From a bacterium (GTDB taxonomy: Bacteria; Armatimonadota; JACIXR01), in the NCBI GenBank assembly GCA_014360495.1, contig JACIXR010000001.1:186001-250000 (forward strand): a DNA stretch of 64,000 nucleotides. The letters are read 5' to 3'. Made by a program: the position numbers and the translations under genes. Positions 1 to 8,089 of this stretch are shown piece after piece. The notes below the pieces were generated by a model. It did not search any database. It was not told where the DNA came from and saw only the letters and a program-made list of their open reading frames with translations. Position 1 is the stretch's first letter, and each line of letters starts with the position of its first letter.

Positions 1-202
1 TTATGGGAAAGAAAGGCAAGGGAAGGAGGGAATCAATAAAATGATAAATAACTATTTCCCGCTCGCTCTCGTAAGCGGTGAGGTTGAACTTCTTGTTCCA
101 GATTTGAAGCTCCCGCAGATAGATATGGAATAGCTTTTCCTTATCTTTCTCTAATTGTCCAAGTCCTATATCGGTAACGACACTTCTGAGAAGCGAGAGC
201 AA
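1..202 (-). CDS. rsmG: 16S rRNA (guanine527-N7)-methyltransferase RsmG, N-terminal part
   Basis: The gene runs off the left edge of the window, leaving about 67 N-terminal residues. The translation contains YLRELQIWNKKFNLTA followed by a HFIDSLLP stretch, which is the typical RsmG/GidB N-terminal signature (ELLLxWNKxxNLTA ... HFxDSL). The family methylates N7 of G527 in 16S rRNA in the cytoplasm, using SAM. An in-frame TAG lies just upstream, so the only start is TTG at 202; it lies 4 bases after the stop of the upstream small gene, suggesting co-transcription. The SAM-binding domain is outside the window. Confidence 0.75.
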   Translation of the reverse strand, partial: MLSLLRSVVTDIGLGQLEKDKEKLFHIYLRELQIWNKKFNLTAYESEREIVIYHFIDSLLPLPFFPI

Positions 203-206
203 GTCT

Positions 207-494
207 TCAAGCTATCTCTATAGTTATAGGACTCCTCTCTTCGTTTCCCTTGCTATCTCTCGCTACGAGATAAACTGTGTAGGAACCAGGTGGTGCGTCG
301 TAAGGGATGTTTCCCTCTAAGACGAATAAATCCTCGCCCCTTCTATCTGCCCAGAGTCTATTCCCCATTGGGTCAATAACGAATACTTCTACAATGTTAC
401 CCTCATCAGAGGTTATCTTGCATTCACCCCTTCCCCAGTATCCCCTTTTTAAGGGGAAGGGTTCAATCTTCAAATTGCTGATATTTATAGCCAT
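207..494 (-). CDS. Small Ig-like beta-sandwich protein, unknown function
   Basis: A 95-residue protein without signal peptide or membrane segment. The pattern of alternating beta strands with a DAPPGSYTVYLVARDSKGN stretch resembles the last strands of Ig-like/PKD-type sandwich domains (PGxYxVxLxAxDxxGN). The ATG at 494 is chosen because an AGGAGG sits 9 bases upstream; a GTG at 503 would overlap that site. It is the last gene before rsmG and lies 12 bases after the ABC exporter gene, so it probably belongs to the same transcript. No function can be assigned; it may be cytoplasmic and bind another protein through the sandwich fold. Confidence 0.6.
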   Translation of the reverse strand: MAINISNLKIEPFPLKRGYWGRGECKITSDEGNIVEVFVIDPMGNRLWADRRGEDLFVLEGNIPYDAPPGSYTVYLVARDSKGNEERSPITIEIA

Positions 495-506
495 AAAGGA
501 CACCTC

Positions 507-2249
507 CTATATTAATTCTAATTTCTCGCCCATTTGGAGTGAATAGAGTTTTGCATAAAGCCCATTTAATCTAATCAGTTCCTCGTGGCTTCCTTCCTCC
601 AAGATTTTTCCATCATAGAGAACGAAGATTTTATCCACTGACCGGACGGTGGATAAGCGGTGTGCTATTATAATAGCTGTTCTTCCCTCAAAAAGTCTTT
701 GCATTGCCTCATATATTTTGAATTCCGTTTCGGAGTCAAGAGAGGAGGTCGCCTCATCAAGGATAAGGATAGGAGGTTTGCGGAGGAAAGCCCTTGCAAG
801 AGCGATTCTTTGCCTCTCACCACCGGATAGTTGAGCACCTCTTTCTCCCAGAATCGTGTCGTAGCCCTGTGGAAGATTGATGATGAAATCGTGGGCGTTT
901 GCCAATTTCGCCGCCTCTATAATCTCCTCCTCGCTCGCTCCCAGCTTACCTATGGCTATGTTCTCCCTCACTGTTCCCGAGAATATTATCGTCTCCTGGG
1001 GAACAGCTGCTATGAATTTGCGTAGAGAGGCGGGTTTAATCTTCTTCAAGTTTATGCCATCAAGATAAATCTCCCCTTCTTGTGGGTCATAGAGACGGAG
1101 AAGAAGGGCAGCTAACGTGGACTTGCCCGCTCCCGTAGGTCCTACGATGGCTACTTTCTCTCCCGCCTTTATATGAATGTTTATTCCTTTCAAAACTTCC
1201 TCCCCGGTATAGGTAAAGCTTACATTGGAAAAAATGATATCGCCTTTCACTTCCTTTAACTCAATCGTTCCCTTTGCCAATTCCAACTCTTTTGGTTCAG
1301 CTAAAACCTGGAAAATCCTTTCGCTTGCTCCCAAAGCGGATTGAAGGTTAGCCCATGTGTTGGAGAAAAGTGCGACTTGTTCAATTACCAAAGCCATATA
1401 CCATATGAAGGCTACGAGCCCGCCAGGGGTGAGACGATTATTTATCACGAGAAAGCTCCCATATCCTAAGGCGCCTAAGAAGGGAACGGCTCCACCGAAA
1501 AGGCCGAGAGAGGCCATAATCGCCCTGTATCTAGCGTTTTTGAGCACAGTATCTATGAATTCTCTGCTCACAGCTTCAAGCTTTTGTAATGTGAACTTCT
1601 CCAAGAGGAAAGCTTTTACAACAAGGATTCCGCTGAGAGTATCCTGGACAAGCGATGTCATCTCTCCCAATTTCTCCTGCATAGCCCTAGCCTTATCCTT
1701 GACCTTTTTGCCCAGAGGGGTGGCAACGATAACGAAGACGGGGATGAACAGGGCGATGAAGAGCGATAGCCTCAAATTTATAGTAAGCATAAGAACGAAT
1801 CCACCGATTAGAAGAAGGGGTTGGCGAATGAGGTTTATTATTTCGGAGGTTAGAAGGTTTTGCACTGTTCCCACATCGTTCATAAGGCGGGAAACCATAT
1901 CTCCTGTGTGGGTTTTCTGAAAATAGCGGAAGGAAGTGTTTTGTAGGTGGTCAAAAAGGGTTATTCTCATGTTCGTGCTGACATTTGCCCCTAAATAGGC
2001 GAAATTTAGAATCTGAAGATAGCTCGCGCAGGCTTCCAAGCCCAAAATCGCAAAAGCTAAGAAAATGATTCTCTTTAAAGTTGGAATATCCTTTGATACG
2101 AGGGCGGAATTGAAAAGCTCTTTGATAAGCCAAGGGAAAATCAGCGTAGTAGCGGATGTGATGAGGGTAAGGATGAGGCATAAAAGAACTATGTGCCAAT
2201 AGGGCAATATGAAACTCAAAAGCTTTTTAATTCCGCCTCTTTCTTTCAT
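507..2249 (-). CDS. ABC-type exporter, fused membrane and ATPase domains (MsbA/BmrA type)
   Basis: A 580-residue half-transporter that should work as a homodimer in the inner membrane. Residues 1-310 form the six-helix exporter domain; the rest is the ATPase, with Walker A GPTGAGKST near residue 370, signature LSGGERQRIALARA near 471, Walker B ILILDEATSSLD near 491 and the switch histidine in IIAHRLSTV. MsbA-type members flip lipid A or lipids, BmrA-type members export drugs; the sequence alone does not separate these. Its start ATG overlaps the stop of the prenyl synthase gene (ATGA), so the two are translationally coupled. The link to an isoprenoid-making enzyme may hint at lipid export, but that is inference. 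Confidence 0.9.
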   Translation of the reverse strand: MKERGGIKKLLSFILPYWHIVLLCLILTLITSATTLIFPWLIKELFNSALVSKDIPTLKRIIFLAFAILGLEACASYLQILNFAYLGANVSTNMRITLFDHLQNTSFRYFQKTHTGDMVSRLMNDVGTVQNLLTSEIINLIRQPLLLIGGFVLMLTINLRLSLFIALFIPVFVIVATPLGKKVKDKARAMQEKLGEMTSLVQDTLSGILVVKAFLLEKFTLQKLEAVSREFIDTVLKNARYRAIMASLGLFGGAVPFLGALGYGSFLVINNRLTPGGLVAFIWYMALVIEQVALFSNTWANLQSALGASERIFQVLAEPKELELAKGTIELKEVKGDIIFSNVSFTYTGEEVLKGINIHIKAGEKVAIVGPTGAGKSTLAALLLRLYDPQEGEIYLDGINLKKIKPASLRKFIAAVPQETIIFSGTVRENIAIGKLGASEEEIIEAAKLANAHDFIINLPQGYDTILGERGAQLSGGERQRIALARAFLRKPPILILDEATSSLDSETEFKIYEAMQRLFEGRTAIIIAHRLSTVRSVDKIFVLYDGKILEEGSHEELIRLNGLYAKLYSLQMGEKLELI

Positions 2250-3196
2250 CTCTCCCTTAGGATTATAAAATCGCTTAATTGGAGAACTGCTTCTTTCGCA
2301 GGGGAAGGAGGGAAGGAAGCCAAGTAGCTTTTAGCTTTATTGACGAACATTTCCGCTTTTCTTTTTGCTTTCTCCAGCCCGCCGCTTTCCTCAAGCTTTC
2401 TCCTCAACTCTTCCCTCTCCAATTTATTCATCGCTAACAAGTCCTTCAAAATACCCTTTTTAAGCAAGGGAATAAAGGGGAGAGTCAAAGTGCCTTCCTT
2501 GATATCCGAAATAATGGGCTTTCCCATACTCTTTTCGTCGCTGGTTATGTTCAGTATATCGTCAGTGATTTGGAAGGCGAGCCCAATATATTTACCGAAA
2601 AGAAAGAGTCTTCTCTCCTCCTCTCTATTTGCTTCTCCCAAAATCGCTCCTATCCTTGTTGTTGCGCTAAATAAGGAGGCGGTTTTCAACTCTATCACTT
2701 TCAGGTAATCCTTTTCCCGAATTTTCTCTTTCCCTCTTAGCAAAAGCTCCAGCGCTTCTCCTCTGCTCATATTCTCCACAGCTTCAGCTATAATGGAAAA
2801 TATCCGTTTGTTTCCCCATTTTAGGAAGAGTCTCGCTGCCTTCGCGACAAGCAAATCTCCTACGAGAACGGCGATTTTATTCCCCCATTTCGCATTGATG
2901 GAGGGATTCCCCCTTCTCAAGTCAGCCTCATCAATCACATCGTCGTGAATGAGTGAAGCAGTGTGAACGAGCTCTATGCCAGCGGATAGGTAAAGGGCTC
3001 TCTTTTCCACTCTCCCCAACATCTTGCATATATTGAGAAGTAGGGCTGGCCTCAATCTCTTCCCGTTTGCAAAGATGAGAGATGAGGCGGGCGTGGAGAG
3101 TTCTTGGGGAACATCCTTCAATTGACTACGAAGAATCTCCTCAACCAGGATTAGTTCTTCTTTAATGGGGGTATAAAAAGATTGAAAATCTTTCAT
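2246..3196 (-). CDS. Polyprenyl diphosphate synthase (trans-isoprenyl, long chain)
   Basis: A 316-residue trans-prenyltransferase that condenses isopentenyl diphosphate onto an allylic diphosphate. The first aspartate-rich motif DDVIDEADLRRG lies near residue 84 and the second, DDILN, near residue 212; GNKIAVLVGDLLVAKA is also typical of hexa/hepta/octaprenyl synthases that make quinone side chains. The length fits this family. It overlaps the downstream ABC exporter gene by 4 bases and follows the flavoprotein gene by 2 bases. The chain length of the product (IspB- or HepT-like) cannot be fixed from sequence. Confidence 0.9.
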   Translation of the reverse strand: MKDFQSFYTPIKEELILVEEILRSQLKDVPQELSTPASSLIFANGKRLRPALLLNICKMLGRVEKRALYLSAGIELVHTASLIHDDVIDEADLRRGNPSINAKWGNKIAVLVGDLLVAKAARLFLKWGNKRIFSIIAEAVENMSRGEALELLLRGKEKIREKDYLKVIELKTASLFSATTRIGAILGEANREEERRLFLFGKYIGLAFQITDDILNITSDEKSMGKPIISDIKEGTLTLPFIPLLKKGILKDLLAMNKLEREELRRKLEESGGLEKAKRKAEMFVNKAKSYLASFPPSPAKEAVLQLSDFIILRER

Positions 3197-3198
3197 TT

Positions 3199-4026
3199 TT
3201 AATATTCATTTGGAAGCTCCTTAAGTTCCGCGTAGGAGAAGACGGGACCATCCAGGCAGACATATTTAGAGCCTACATTACAGCGTCCGCATTTCCCTAT
3301 CCCACACTTCATTCTCATCTCCAAAGTAGTGATTATTCGTTCGGGTGGAAAGCCGAGCTTGAGAAGATTCTCAATTGTGAACTTTATCATTATGGGTGGC
3401 CCACAGGTAACCGCATAAGCGTTATCGGGACTTGGTGATATCTCCATCACATAGGGAGGAACGAATCCTATATGACCGTCCCATTTCCCATCTTGTCTAT
3501 CTATCGTTAGATAAACTTTTGTCCTCTCGGCTCTCTCCCATTCTTTCAATTCGTCCCTAAAGCACAAATCACTGCTCGTTCTTGCCCCATAGATAATCGT
3601 TAAATCGCCGTATTTATCCCTATTGTCAATGCAGAACTGAATGAGGGAGCGTAGAGGGGCGAGACCTATTCCACCGCCGATAAATATTATGTTTTTCCCT
3701 TGCATTTCCTCATATGGGAAATGATTGCCGAAGGGACCCCTTATTCCCACTATGTCTCCCTCCTTCATATTATGGAGGGCGGTAGTTACCACACCCATCT
3801 TCTTAACGCTGAACTCTATATATTCCCGGCGGGTGGGGGAACAGGTGAGGCAAAAGGGAGCCTCGCCTACGCCGAAGACGGAAACCATCTGGAACTGTCC
3901 GGGCTTGTATACGAAGTTGCGATGGGCGTCCTCATCTAAGATAACTGCCCGAAATGTTTTCGTATCAGGCGTTTCCTGTCTGATATGCTCAATTCGCGCA
4001 ATGTAAGGAAGATACGGATTGCTCAT
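3199..4026 (-). CDS. FAD/NAD(P)-binding oxidoreductase with [2Fe-2S] domain (hydrogenase gamma/AsrB/PyrK-like)
   Basis: A 275-residue ferredoxin-reductase-type flavoprotein. The N-terminal barrel binds FAD (PGQFQMVSVFGVGEAPF), the middle Rossmann domain binds NAD(P) (IIFIGGGIGLAPLRSL, TCGPPIM), and the C-terminus carries the four-cysteine cluster motif CGIGKCGRCNVG ... YVC. This arrangement matches the gamma subunit of sulfhydrogenases, anaerobic sulfite reductase subunit B and the PyrK electron-transfer subunit of dihydroorotate dehydrogenase. No hydrogenase, sulfite reductase or pyrD partner is present nearby; the neighbours are lipid-related. It is the first gene of the minus-strand run. 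The electron acceptor is unknown. Confidence 0.8.
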   Translation of the reverse strand: MSNPYLPYIARIEHIRQETPDTKTFRAVILDEDAHRNFVYKPGQFQMVSVFGVGEAPFCLTCSPTRREYIEFSVKKMGVVTTALHNMKEGDIVGIRGPFGNHFPYEEMQGKNIIFIGGGIGLAPLRSLIQFCIDNRDKYGDLTIIYGARTSSDLCFRDELKEWERAERTKVYLTIDRQDGKWDGHIGFVPPYVMEISPSPDNAYAVTCGPPIMIKFTIENLLKLGFPPERIITTLEMRMKCGIGKCGRCNVGSKYVCLDGPVFSYAELKELPNEY

Positions 4027-4070
4027 ACTGAATTAAATTAAAAAGAGAAAAAATGGGAAAGTCAAGGATT

Positions 4071-4162
4071 TGTATGCATAACATTTGAGACCCCTTTGCT
4101 TATTAAATTCATATATACCGTTTAAGAGTTCTCTGGAATCGCTATCCATAGCCCTTCTCTCC
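4071..4162 (-). mobile_element. Degenerate internal-deletion remnant of the IS481-like element (copy A)
   Basis: The stretch from CATAACATTTGAGACCCC to TTATTAAATTC matches the end of the copies at 26538, 48362 and 61719, with several substitutions. After about 45 bases it jumps to TTCTCTGGAATCGCT plus CCATAGCC, matching their next segment, so some 50 bases are missing in between. This is the oldest-looking copy: no reading frame survives. Confidence 0.65.
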
Positions 4163-4408
4163 TAAATTCCCTTGCACTTTTACCCGATAACCTCGGGAAA
4201 GCATAAGAAGAGCAAAATCTTGAGAGAATATTTATATCCATGGTTTTTATGTCTTCTTGAGGAGTGTGCTTCCTGAAACGCCAAATAGCTCCCTTTCCTA
4301 ATATGGGGAATAAAATTTAAAAGGGTTTTGGATAATGGAGAAACGGTCCTATGGGTATATATTGATTTTGCCACGAAGCCTTCTATTTGGAATTAACAAT
4401 TAAAAATC

Positions 4409-4436
4409 TTGACTTGTGAAGTTATAATTTTAAAAT
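4409..4436 (+). promoter_or_regulatory. Sigma70-like promoter for the 4449 gene cluster
   Basis: TTGACT (4409-4414) and TAAAAT (4431-4436) are separated by 16 bases. The predicted transcript start, near 4443, is only about 6 bases before the ATG at 4449, and no Shine-Dalgarno sequence lies in between, so the mRNA would be almost leaderless. A TATAAT at 4423 is too close to the -35 box (8 bases) to pair with it. Confidence 0.45.
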
Positions 4437-4448
4437 ATCTTTTAAAAA

Positions 4449-4865
4449 ATGAAGGAAAATTATATTTGGAGAGTCTATCTCTTGCCTAAAAGCGGATGGA
4501 AAGCCCTCCTTCTTATACCGGCTCTTTTCCTCGCAGGGCTGGTTGGACTTTACCTTGGAGGGGTTATGCTCTTAATACTTGCTCTCTTTTTTTTACTTTC
4601 TTCCCTTCGCGATTTCCTTTTTCCCCTCACATATCAGCTCGACTCAGAAGGGATTAAATTAAGGGGGCTTTTAATAAAAAGAGAGTTGAGGTGGGAGGAA
4701 GTAGAAGACATAAAGAGGGAGAAGGGCGTCATCCTTTTCTATCAGCGAAATAGCCTTTCCTCTTTCCGTTTAAAGAAGCCTCTTTCTGTATATACAAATG
4801 GAAACGAGGAGGAAATATGGGAGAAGATAGAGAGCTTATGGAAGAGGAACTCTTGGAGAGAATAG
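4449..4865 (+). CDS. Membrane protein with PH-like domain, unknown function
   Basis: A 138-residue protein. Two hydrophobic segments near residues 20-60 form a hairpin in the membrane, followed by a cytoplasmic domain with the strand pattern of bacterial PH-like domains (YQLDSEGIKLRGLL, RELRWEEVEDIKRE). Such proteins (YdbS-like) are membrane associated with unclear roles. It is the first gene of the MutL-like cluster and overlaps the next gene by 49 bases. The tight packing of all eight genes to 10965 suggests that they act together. Specific function unknown. Confidence 0.6.
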   Translation: MKENYIWRVYLLPKSGWKALLLIPALFLAGLVGLYLGGVMLLILALFFLLSSLRDFLFPLTYQLDSEGIKLRGLLIKRELRWEEVEDIKREKGVILFYQRNSLSSFRLKKPLSVYTNGNEEEIWEKIESLWKRNSWRE

Positions 4866-5074
4866 CGGAGAGAATAAAGAGGATGGGCTTGCAAGCTCCC
4901 GCCATCCTTTTTCTTGAGGCTAATAAGCCCCTTGCCTTTATAGGAGGGCAGGCGTTACTATTTTCCGCTCCCTTTCTCGGGCTTCTTTTCGGATTTGAGA
5001 ATGTATCTCTTTTCGCGGATATACTCTCAAGACCAGGAGGAATTGAAAGACTCTTGAAGAAACTGGAGGAATGA
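4817..5074 (+). CDS. Small amphipathic protein, unknown function
   Basis: An 85-residue product starting inside the previous gene in another frame; AGGAGGAAAT sits just upstream of its ATG, supporting real translation. It has an acidic helical N-terminus (about residues 1-25) and a hydrophobic central stretch (about 40-65), then a short charged tail. No family recognised. It lies one base before the DUF6754-like gene and is probably co-translated with it; the small size and neighbourhood suggest a helper subunit of the membrane assembly, which is inference only. Confidence 0.5.
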   Translation: MGEDRELMEEELLERIAERIKRMGLQAPAILFLEANKPLAFIGGQALLFSAPFLGLLFGFENVSLFADILSRPGGIERLLKKLEE

Positions 5075-5075
5075 G

Positions 5076-5843
5076 ATGGAGCATGCAACGACTGGAGTAG
5101 CGATTTTGGAGTTATCCATAACTGGCGCCATCCTTTTTTCCATATTCTTGGCGAGAGGAGGAAAGGAGTTTTTCCTGCGGAAAATCGCTGCCTTTTCCGT
5201 CATTGACGATGCGATAGGTAGAGCGGTTGAGATGGGCAGACCCATTCTTTTCTCCGCGGGGTTGAGCGGATTAGGTGTAACCTTCTTTCAGGCGCTCGCT
5301 ATTTTAAGCTACGTGGTAAGAAGAGCCGCTGAATACGGTGTGAGGGTGATTGTCCCCCTTTTCGCCTCAGATGTCTATCCTCTCACGGAGGAGGTTTGCA
5401 AGGAGGCATATCGGGCGGCGGGAAGGTTGGAGGAATATAATCCCTCTGATGTGTTTTTCCTCTCCAACGACCAATTTGCCTACGCCTCAGGAGTTGTGGG
5501 AATAATGCACAGGGAGAGGACTGCGACTCATTTCTTCTTGGGAGATTTCGCCGCGGAGAGCTTGATTCTGGCGGAGGAGGGACATTCTGTTGGAGCGGTG
5601 CAAATAGCCGGCACTCCCTCAACTTTACAGCTTCCCTTCTTTGTTGCAGCTTGCGATTATACTTTGATAGGTGAGGAATATTATGCGGCGAGCGCTTATG
5701 TTTCCCGGGAGCCAATCCTCGTGGGCTCAATAAAGGGGCAGGATTTGGGAAAGATAATCCTGCTCCTCCTCTCCCTTTCAGGCGTTATTGGGATGACGCT
5801 TGGAGGGAAGATGGCTATAATCTTTCAAAATCTCTTCAGATGA
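5076..5843 (+). CDS. DUF6754-like membrane protein
   Basis: A 255-residue protein with hydrophobic segments near residues 8-25 and 225-250 and a large loop domain between them. The loop carries conserved-looking blocks such as GRPILFSAGLSGL, YNPSDVFFLSNDQFAYASG and FFLGDFAAESLILAE. I recall similar proteins being labelled DUF6754 and lying beside MutL-like genes, but cannot verify this here. Its stop overlaps the next start (ATGA). Function unknown; the context points to a membrane complex made with the other genes of 4449-10965. Confidence 0.6.
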   Translation: MEHATTGVAILELSITGAILFSIFLARGGKEFFLRKIAAFSVIDDAIGRAVEMGRPILFSAGLSGLGVTFFQALAILSYVVRRAAEYGVRVIVPLFASDVYPLTEEVCKEAYRAAGRLEEYNPSDVFFLSNDQFAYASGVVGIMHRERTATHFFLGDFAAESLILAEEGHSVGAVQIAGTPSTLQLPFFVAACDYTLIGEEYYAASAYVSREPILVGSIKGQDLGKIILLLLSLSGVIGMTLGGKMAIIFQNLFR

Positions 5844-6634
5844 GGATATTTCATCCGATAAAGGACCCGATTTTATTAACCGCCTGCATCATAGCTTCCC
5901 TGCTGGGAAGCTTCCTCGTTCTTGCCCTTATGCATAAGTTTCTCTCAATGCGGGCTAAAGGGAGGTTGATAACCGCACTAACATTTTTAGCTGGCTTCTT
6001 CTACAGCCTTGAATTCTTCCTCCCAGCAAAAGATGGTAAGAACTTTCTAACGCCCTGGGTTGAGCCAGTGGGAGATGCCCTTGCTGTGATAGGCGCCTTT
6101 GCCTTTCCACTTGGTTTAATAAGCCTTGCAGTGGTCCATTTGGGGAATATCAGAAGAAGGAGAGAGGGTTGGTATTTTAGCCTTTTCCTCTTCATCGCTA
6201 TGTTGGCAATGGCGCTCTCCGCTTTTTTAAATCACTATGCCCGCTTACCGCTGGCGAAGAATATCTTCACTTGTTTATTTAGCGGACTTTATATACCCTT
6301 GGGCGTTGCTATGATGTCCACATTGGCATTTTACATCGTTTCCGCTGCCTATCGTGCCTTCAGGGTCACGAATGTAGAGGCGGTATTGATGATGGGTGCG
6401 GCTATTATCGTGATGCTCGGACAGATTCCTTTCGGGATGTGGTTGACATCTTGGCTGCCTATGCAGGGCATTGTTGCCTCATTGAGAATAGAAAATCTGA
6501 GCAATTGGTTTATGACGGTAGTGAATATGTCCGTTCAGAGGGCGATTGGATTCGGGTTGGCGATAGGAGGAATCGCTATGGCTCTCAGGGTTTGGTTGAG
6601 CCTTGAGAGGGGTATGCAGTTGGGAGGGAAATGA
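5840..6634 (+). CDS. Polytopic membrane protein, unknown function
   Basis: A 264-residue protein with about seven or eight hydrophobic segments and short charged loops (for example GNIRRRREG near residue 102). No soluble domain, transport motif or known family is apparent. The ATG at 5840 overlaps the stop of the previous gene by 4 bases, and the following gene starts 1 base after its stop, so it is translationally coupled on both sides. It probably forms the membrane core of whatever the cluster builds. Confidence 0.6.
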   Translation: MRIFHPIKDPILLTACIIASLLGSFLVLALMHKFLSMRAKGRLITALTFLAGFFYSLEFFLPAKDGKNFLTPWVEPVGDALAVIGAFAFPLGLISLAVVHLGNIRRRREGWYFSLFLFIAMLAMALSAFLNHYARLPLAKNIFTCLFSGLYIPLGVAMMSTLAFYIVSAAYRAFRVTNVEAVLMMGAAIIVMLGQIPFGMWLTSWLPMQGIVASLRIENLSNWFMTVVNMSVQRAIGFGLAIGGIAMALRVWLSLERGMQLGGK

Positions 6635-6635
6635 A

Positions 6636-7469
6636 ATGGAGTGGCTTATTCAATTGCGGCAGATAAAAAGGCAATGGATCTATCTCTGTTTGGCGGTATT
6701 GGTTTCAATACCTCTATTCTTGAAGATTCGCCTCCCCTTCTTCGTAGGTCCGCAGGCGAAGGGTCTCTATGAGGCGGTGAAAAATCTACCCGAAGACAAA
6801 GTTGTGCTTCTCGCCATGGATTGGGGAGCAGCTACGAAGGGAGAAAGTATGTGGCAGGCGCAGGCGATTATTGAGCATCTCTTCAAGGAGAAAAAGCCCT
6901 TTGTCATATTGGGCTACGACATCCAAGGTCCCCAACTCTCTGAGGAATTGGCGGAGAAACTGGCGAAAAAGTATCATAAAGAATATGGGGAAGATTGGTT
7001 CAATGTTGGTTTTATAACGGGAGGTTTGCCACTCCTTTTAAGGATGGCGAAGAACTTCCAGGCAACATTCAAGCAGGATAGCGTTGAGCGAAAGCCCCTT
7101 TCCGCCCTTCCCCTGGCAAGGAAGATAAGGGATATCAACGACATCGGGCTAATAATTAATGTCACTGGCTCAGGCACATATGGAGATTGGATAACGATAC
7201 AGACGACTTATAAAGTTCCTCTTGCAGTAGCCTGCACAGCTGTAATCACACCGGACCTCTATCCATTTTTGGATTCTAAGCAGCTGATAGGTATGTTATC
7301 GGGTCTAAAAGGGGCGGCGGAATACGAAGCATTGATTAAGGGAAGCCATCGCGAGACCACTTTGAAGATGATGATGTCGCAATCTATGGCACATCTCCTC
7401 ATTATCATTCTCATAGTCCTTGCAAACATCGGACTTTACATGGAGAGGAGGAGAAGGAGAAGTGGTTGA
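6636..7469 (+). CDS. Membrane-anchored protein with central soluble domain, unknown function
   Basis: A 277-residue protein with one hydrophobic segment at each end (about residues 17-37 and 248-268) and a soluble middle domain with alternating strands and helices, e.g. DKVVLLAMDWGAATKGES, KPFVILGYDIQG and DIGLIINVTGSGTYGDW. The start at 6636 is preceded by GGAGGG at good spacing, better than an upstream ATG at 6603 inside the previous gene. The fold looks Rossmann-like, but there is no catalytic motif I know. Between two membrane proteins of the MutL-like cluster. Confidence 0.55.
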   Translation: MEWLIQLRQIKRQWIYLCLAVLVSIPLFLKIRLPFFVGPQAKGLYEAVKNLPEDKVVLLAMDWGAATKGESMWQAQAIIEHLFKEKKPFVILGYDIQGPQLSEELAEKLAKKYHKEYGEDWFNVGFITGGLPLLLRMAKNFQATFKQDSVERKPLSALPLARKIRDINDIGLIINVTGSGTYGDWITIQTTYKVPLAVACTAVITPDLYPFLDSKQLIGMLSGLKGAAEYEALIKGSHRETTLKMMMSQSMAHLLIIILIVLANIGLYMERRRRRSG

Positions 7470-8088
7470 GGTAATAGTTACCTGGCTAGCCGCAATAGCT
7501 ACGCTGGGAATTTATTCCATTCTTTACAAGGAAAATCCAATCTATCGTTTCTTTGAGCATCTCTTCATCGGATTGGGACTTGGCTGGACAATCTTTGAAG
7601 TCTGGAAGGATATCCTCCAACCTAAATGGTGGACACCTATGGTTGTTGAGGGGAAATGGTATTGGATATTCGCCTTCGTTATCGGTTCCCTTTACTATTT
7701 CATCTTCTCGCCACGTTTCGCCTGGATGGCTCGCCTTGTTATCTCAACTCTGATGGGGTTGTCAGCTGGCTTGGTCTTCAAGGTCACCGCTGCCATCTAT
7801 ATCCCCCAGATAGAGGCTTCCTTCCGTCCCATTACTTTCGTTCCTTCAATCGCTCGTGGGTTAAACAATCTCCTCTCCACAATAATTTTGCTTTGCGTTA
7901 TCCTCTACTTTCTCTTCACGATTAGCCACGAGAAGCAACCACTTGCCGGTGCCTCAAAATTGGGAAGATGGTTTATAATGCTCGGACTGGGCGCTATGTT
8001 CGGCAGCACCGTTATGGCGAGGCTTTCCCTCTTCATTGATAGATTGACATTCCTACTTCACGATTGGCTTAAGGTGATAAAGTTCTAA
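7462..8088 (+). CDS. Polytopic membrane protein, unknown function
   Basis: A 208-residue protein with about five or six hydrophobic segments and an ENPIYRFFEHLFIGLGLGW block near the N-terminus. The GTG at 7462 is chosen as start because a GGAGGAGAAGGAGA tract precedes it directly and it overlaps the end of the previous gene by 8 bases; the upstream ATG at 7420 would add an unlikely charged stretch. The MutL-like gene begins 1 base after its stop. No family recognised. Confidence 0.55.
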   Translation: MVEVIVTWLAAIATLGIYSILYKENPIYRFFEHLFIGLGLGWTIFEVWKDILQPKWWTPMVVEGKWYWIFAFVIGSLYYFIFSPRFAWMARLVISTLMGLSAGLVFKVTAAIYIPQIEASFRPITFVPSIARGLNNLLSTIILLCVILYFLFTISHEKQPLAGASKLGRWFIMLGLGAMFGSTVMARLSLFIDRLTFLLHDWLKVIKF

Positions 8089-8089
8089 G

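Larger units (their letters stand above)
4027..4448. other. Intergenic region with a decayed IS fragment
   Basis: This 422-base gap separates two divergent transcription units. Bases 4071-4162 are a worn copy of the IS481-like element found elsewhere in the window (separate entry). Bases 4409-4436 hold a promoter-like pair for the following gene. Between 4163 and 4408 I see short open frames on the minus strand but no recognisable protein, RNA or repeat. Confidence 0.5.

Noticed and set aside
1357-1920. 187-codon plus-strand frame opposite the ABC exporter
   Set aside because: Shadow of the exporter gene; low-complexity translation without a ribosome site.
4180-4374. 64-codon minus-strand frame in the 4027-4448 gap
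   Set aside because: No ribosome site and no family resemblance; close to a decayed IS scrap, so more likely non-coding.
4423-4428. TATAAT as -10 box for the 4449 gene
   Set aside because: It lies 8 bases from the only -35 candidate; TAAAAT at 4431 has the proper spacing.
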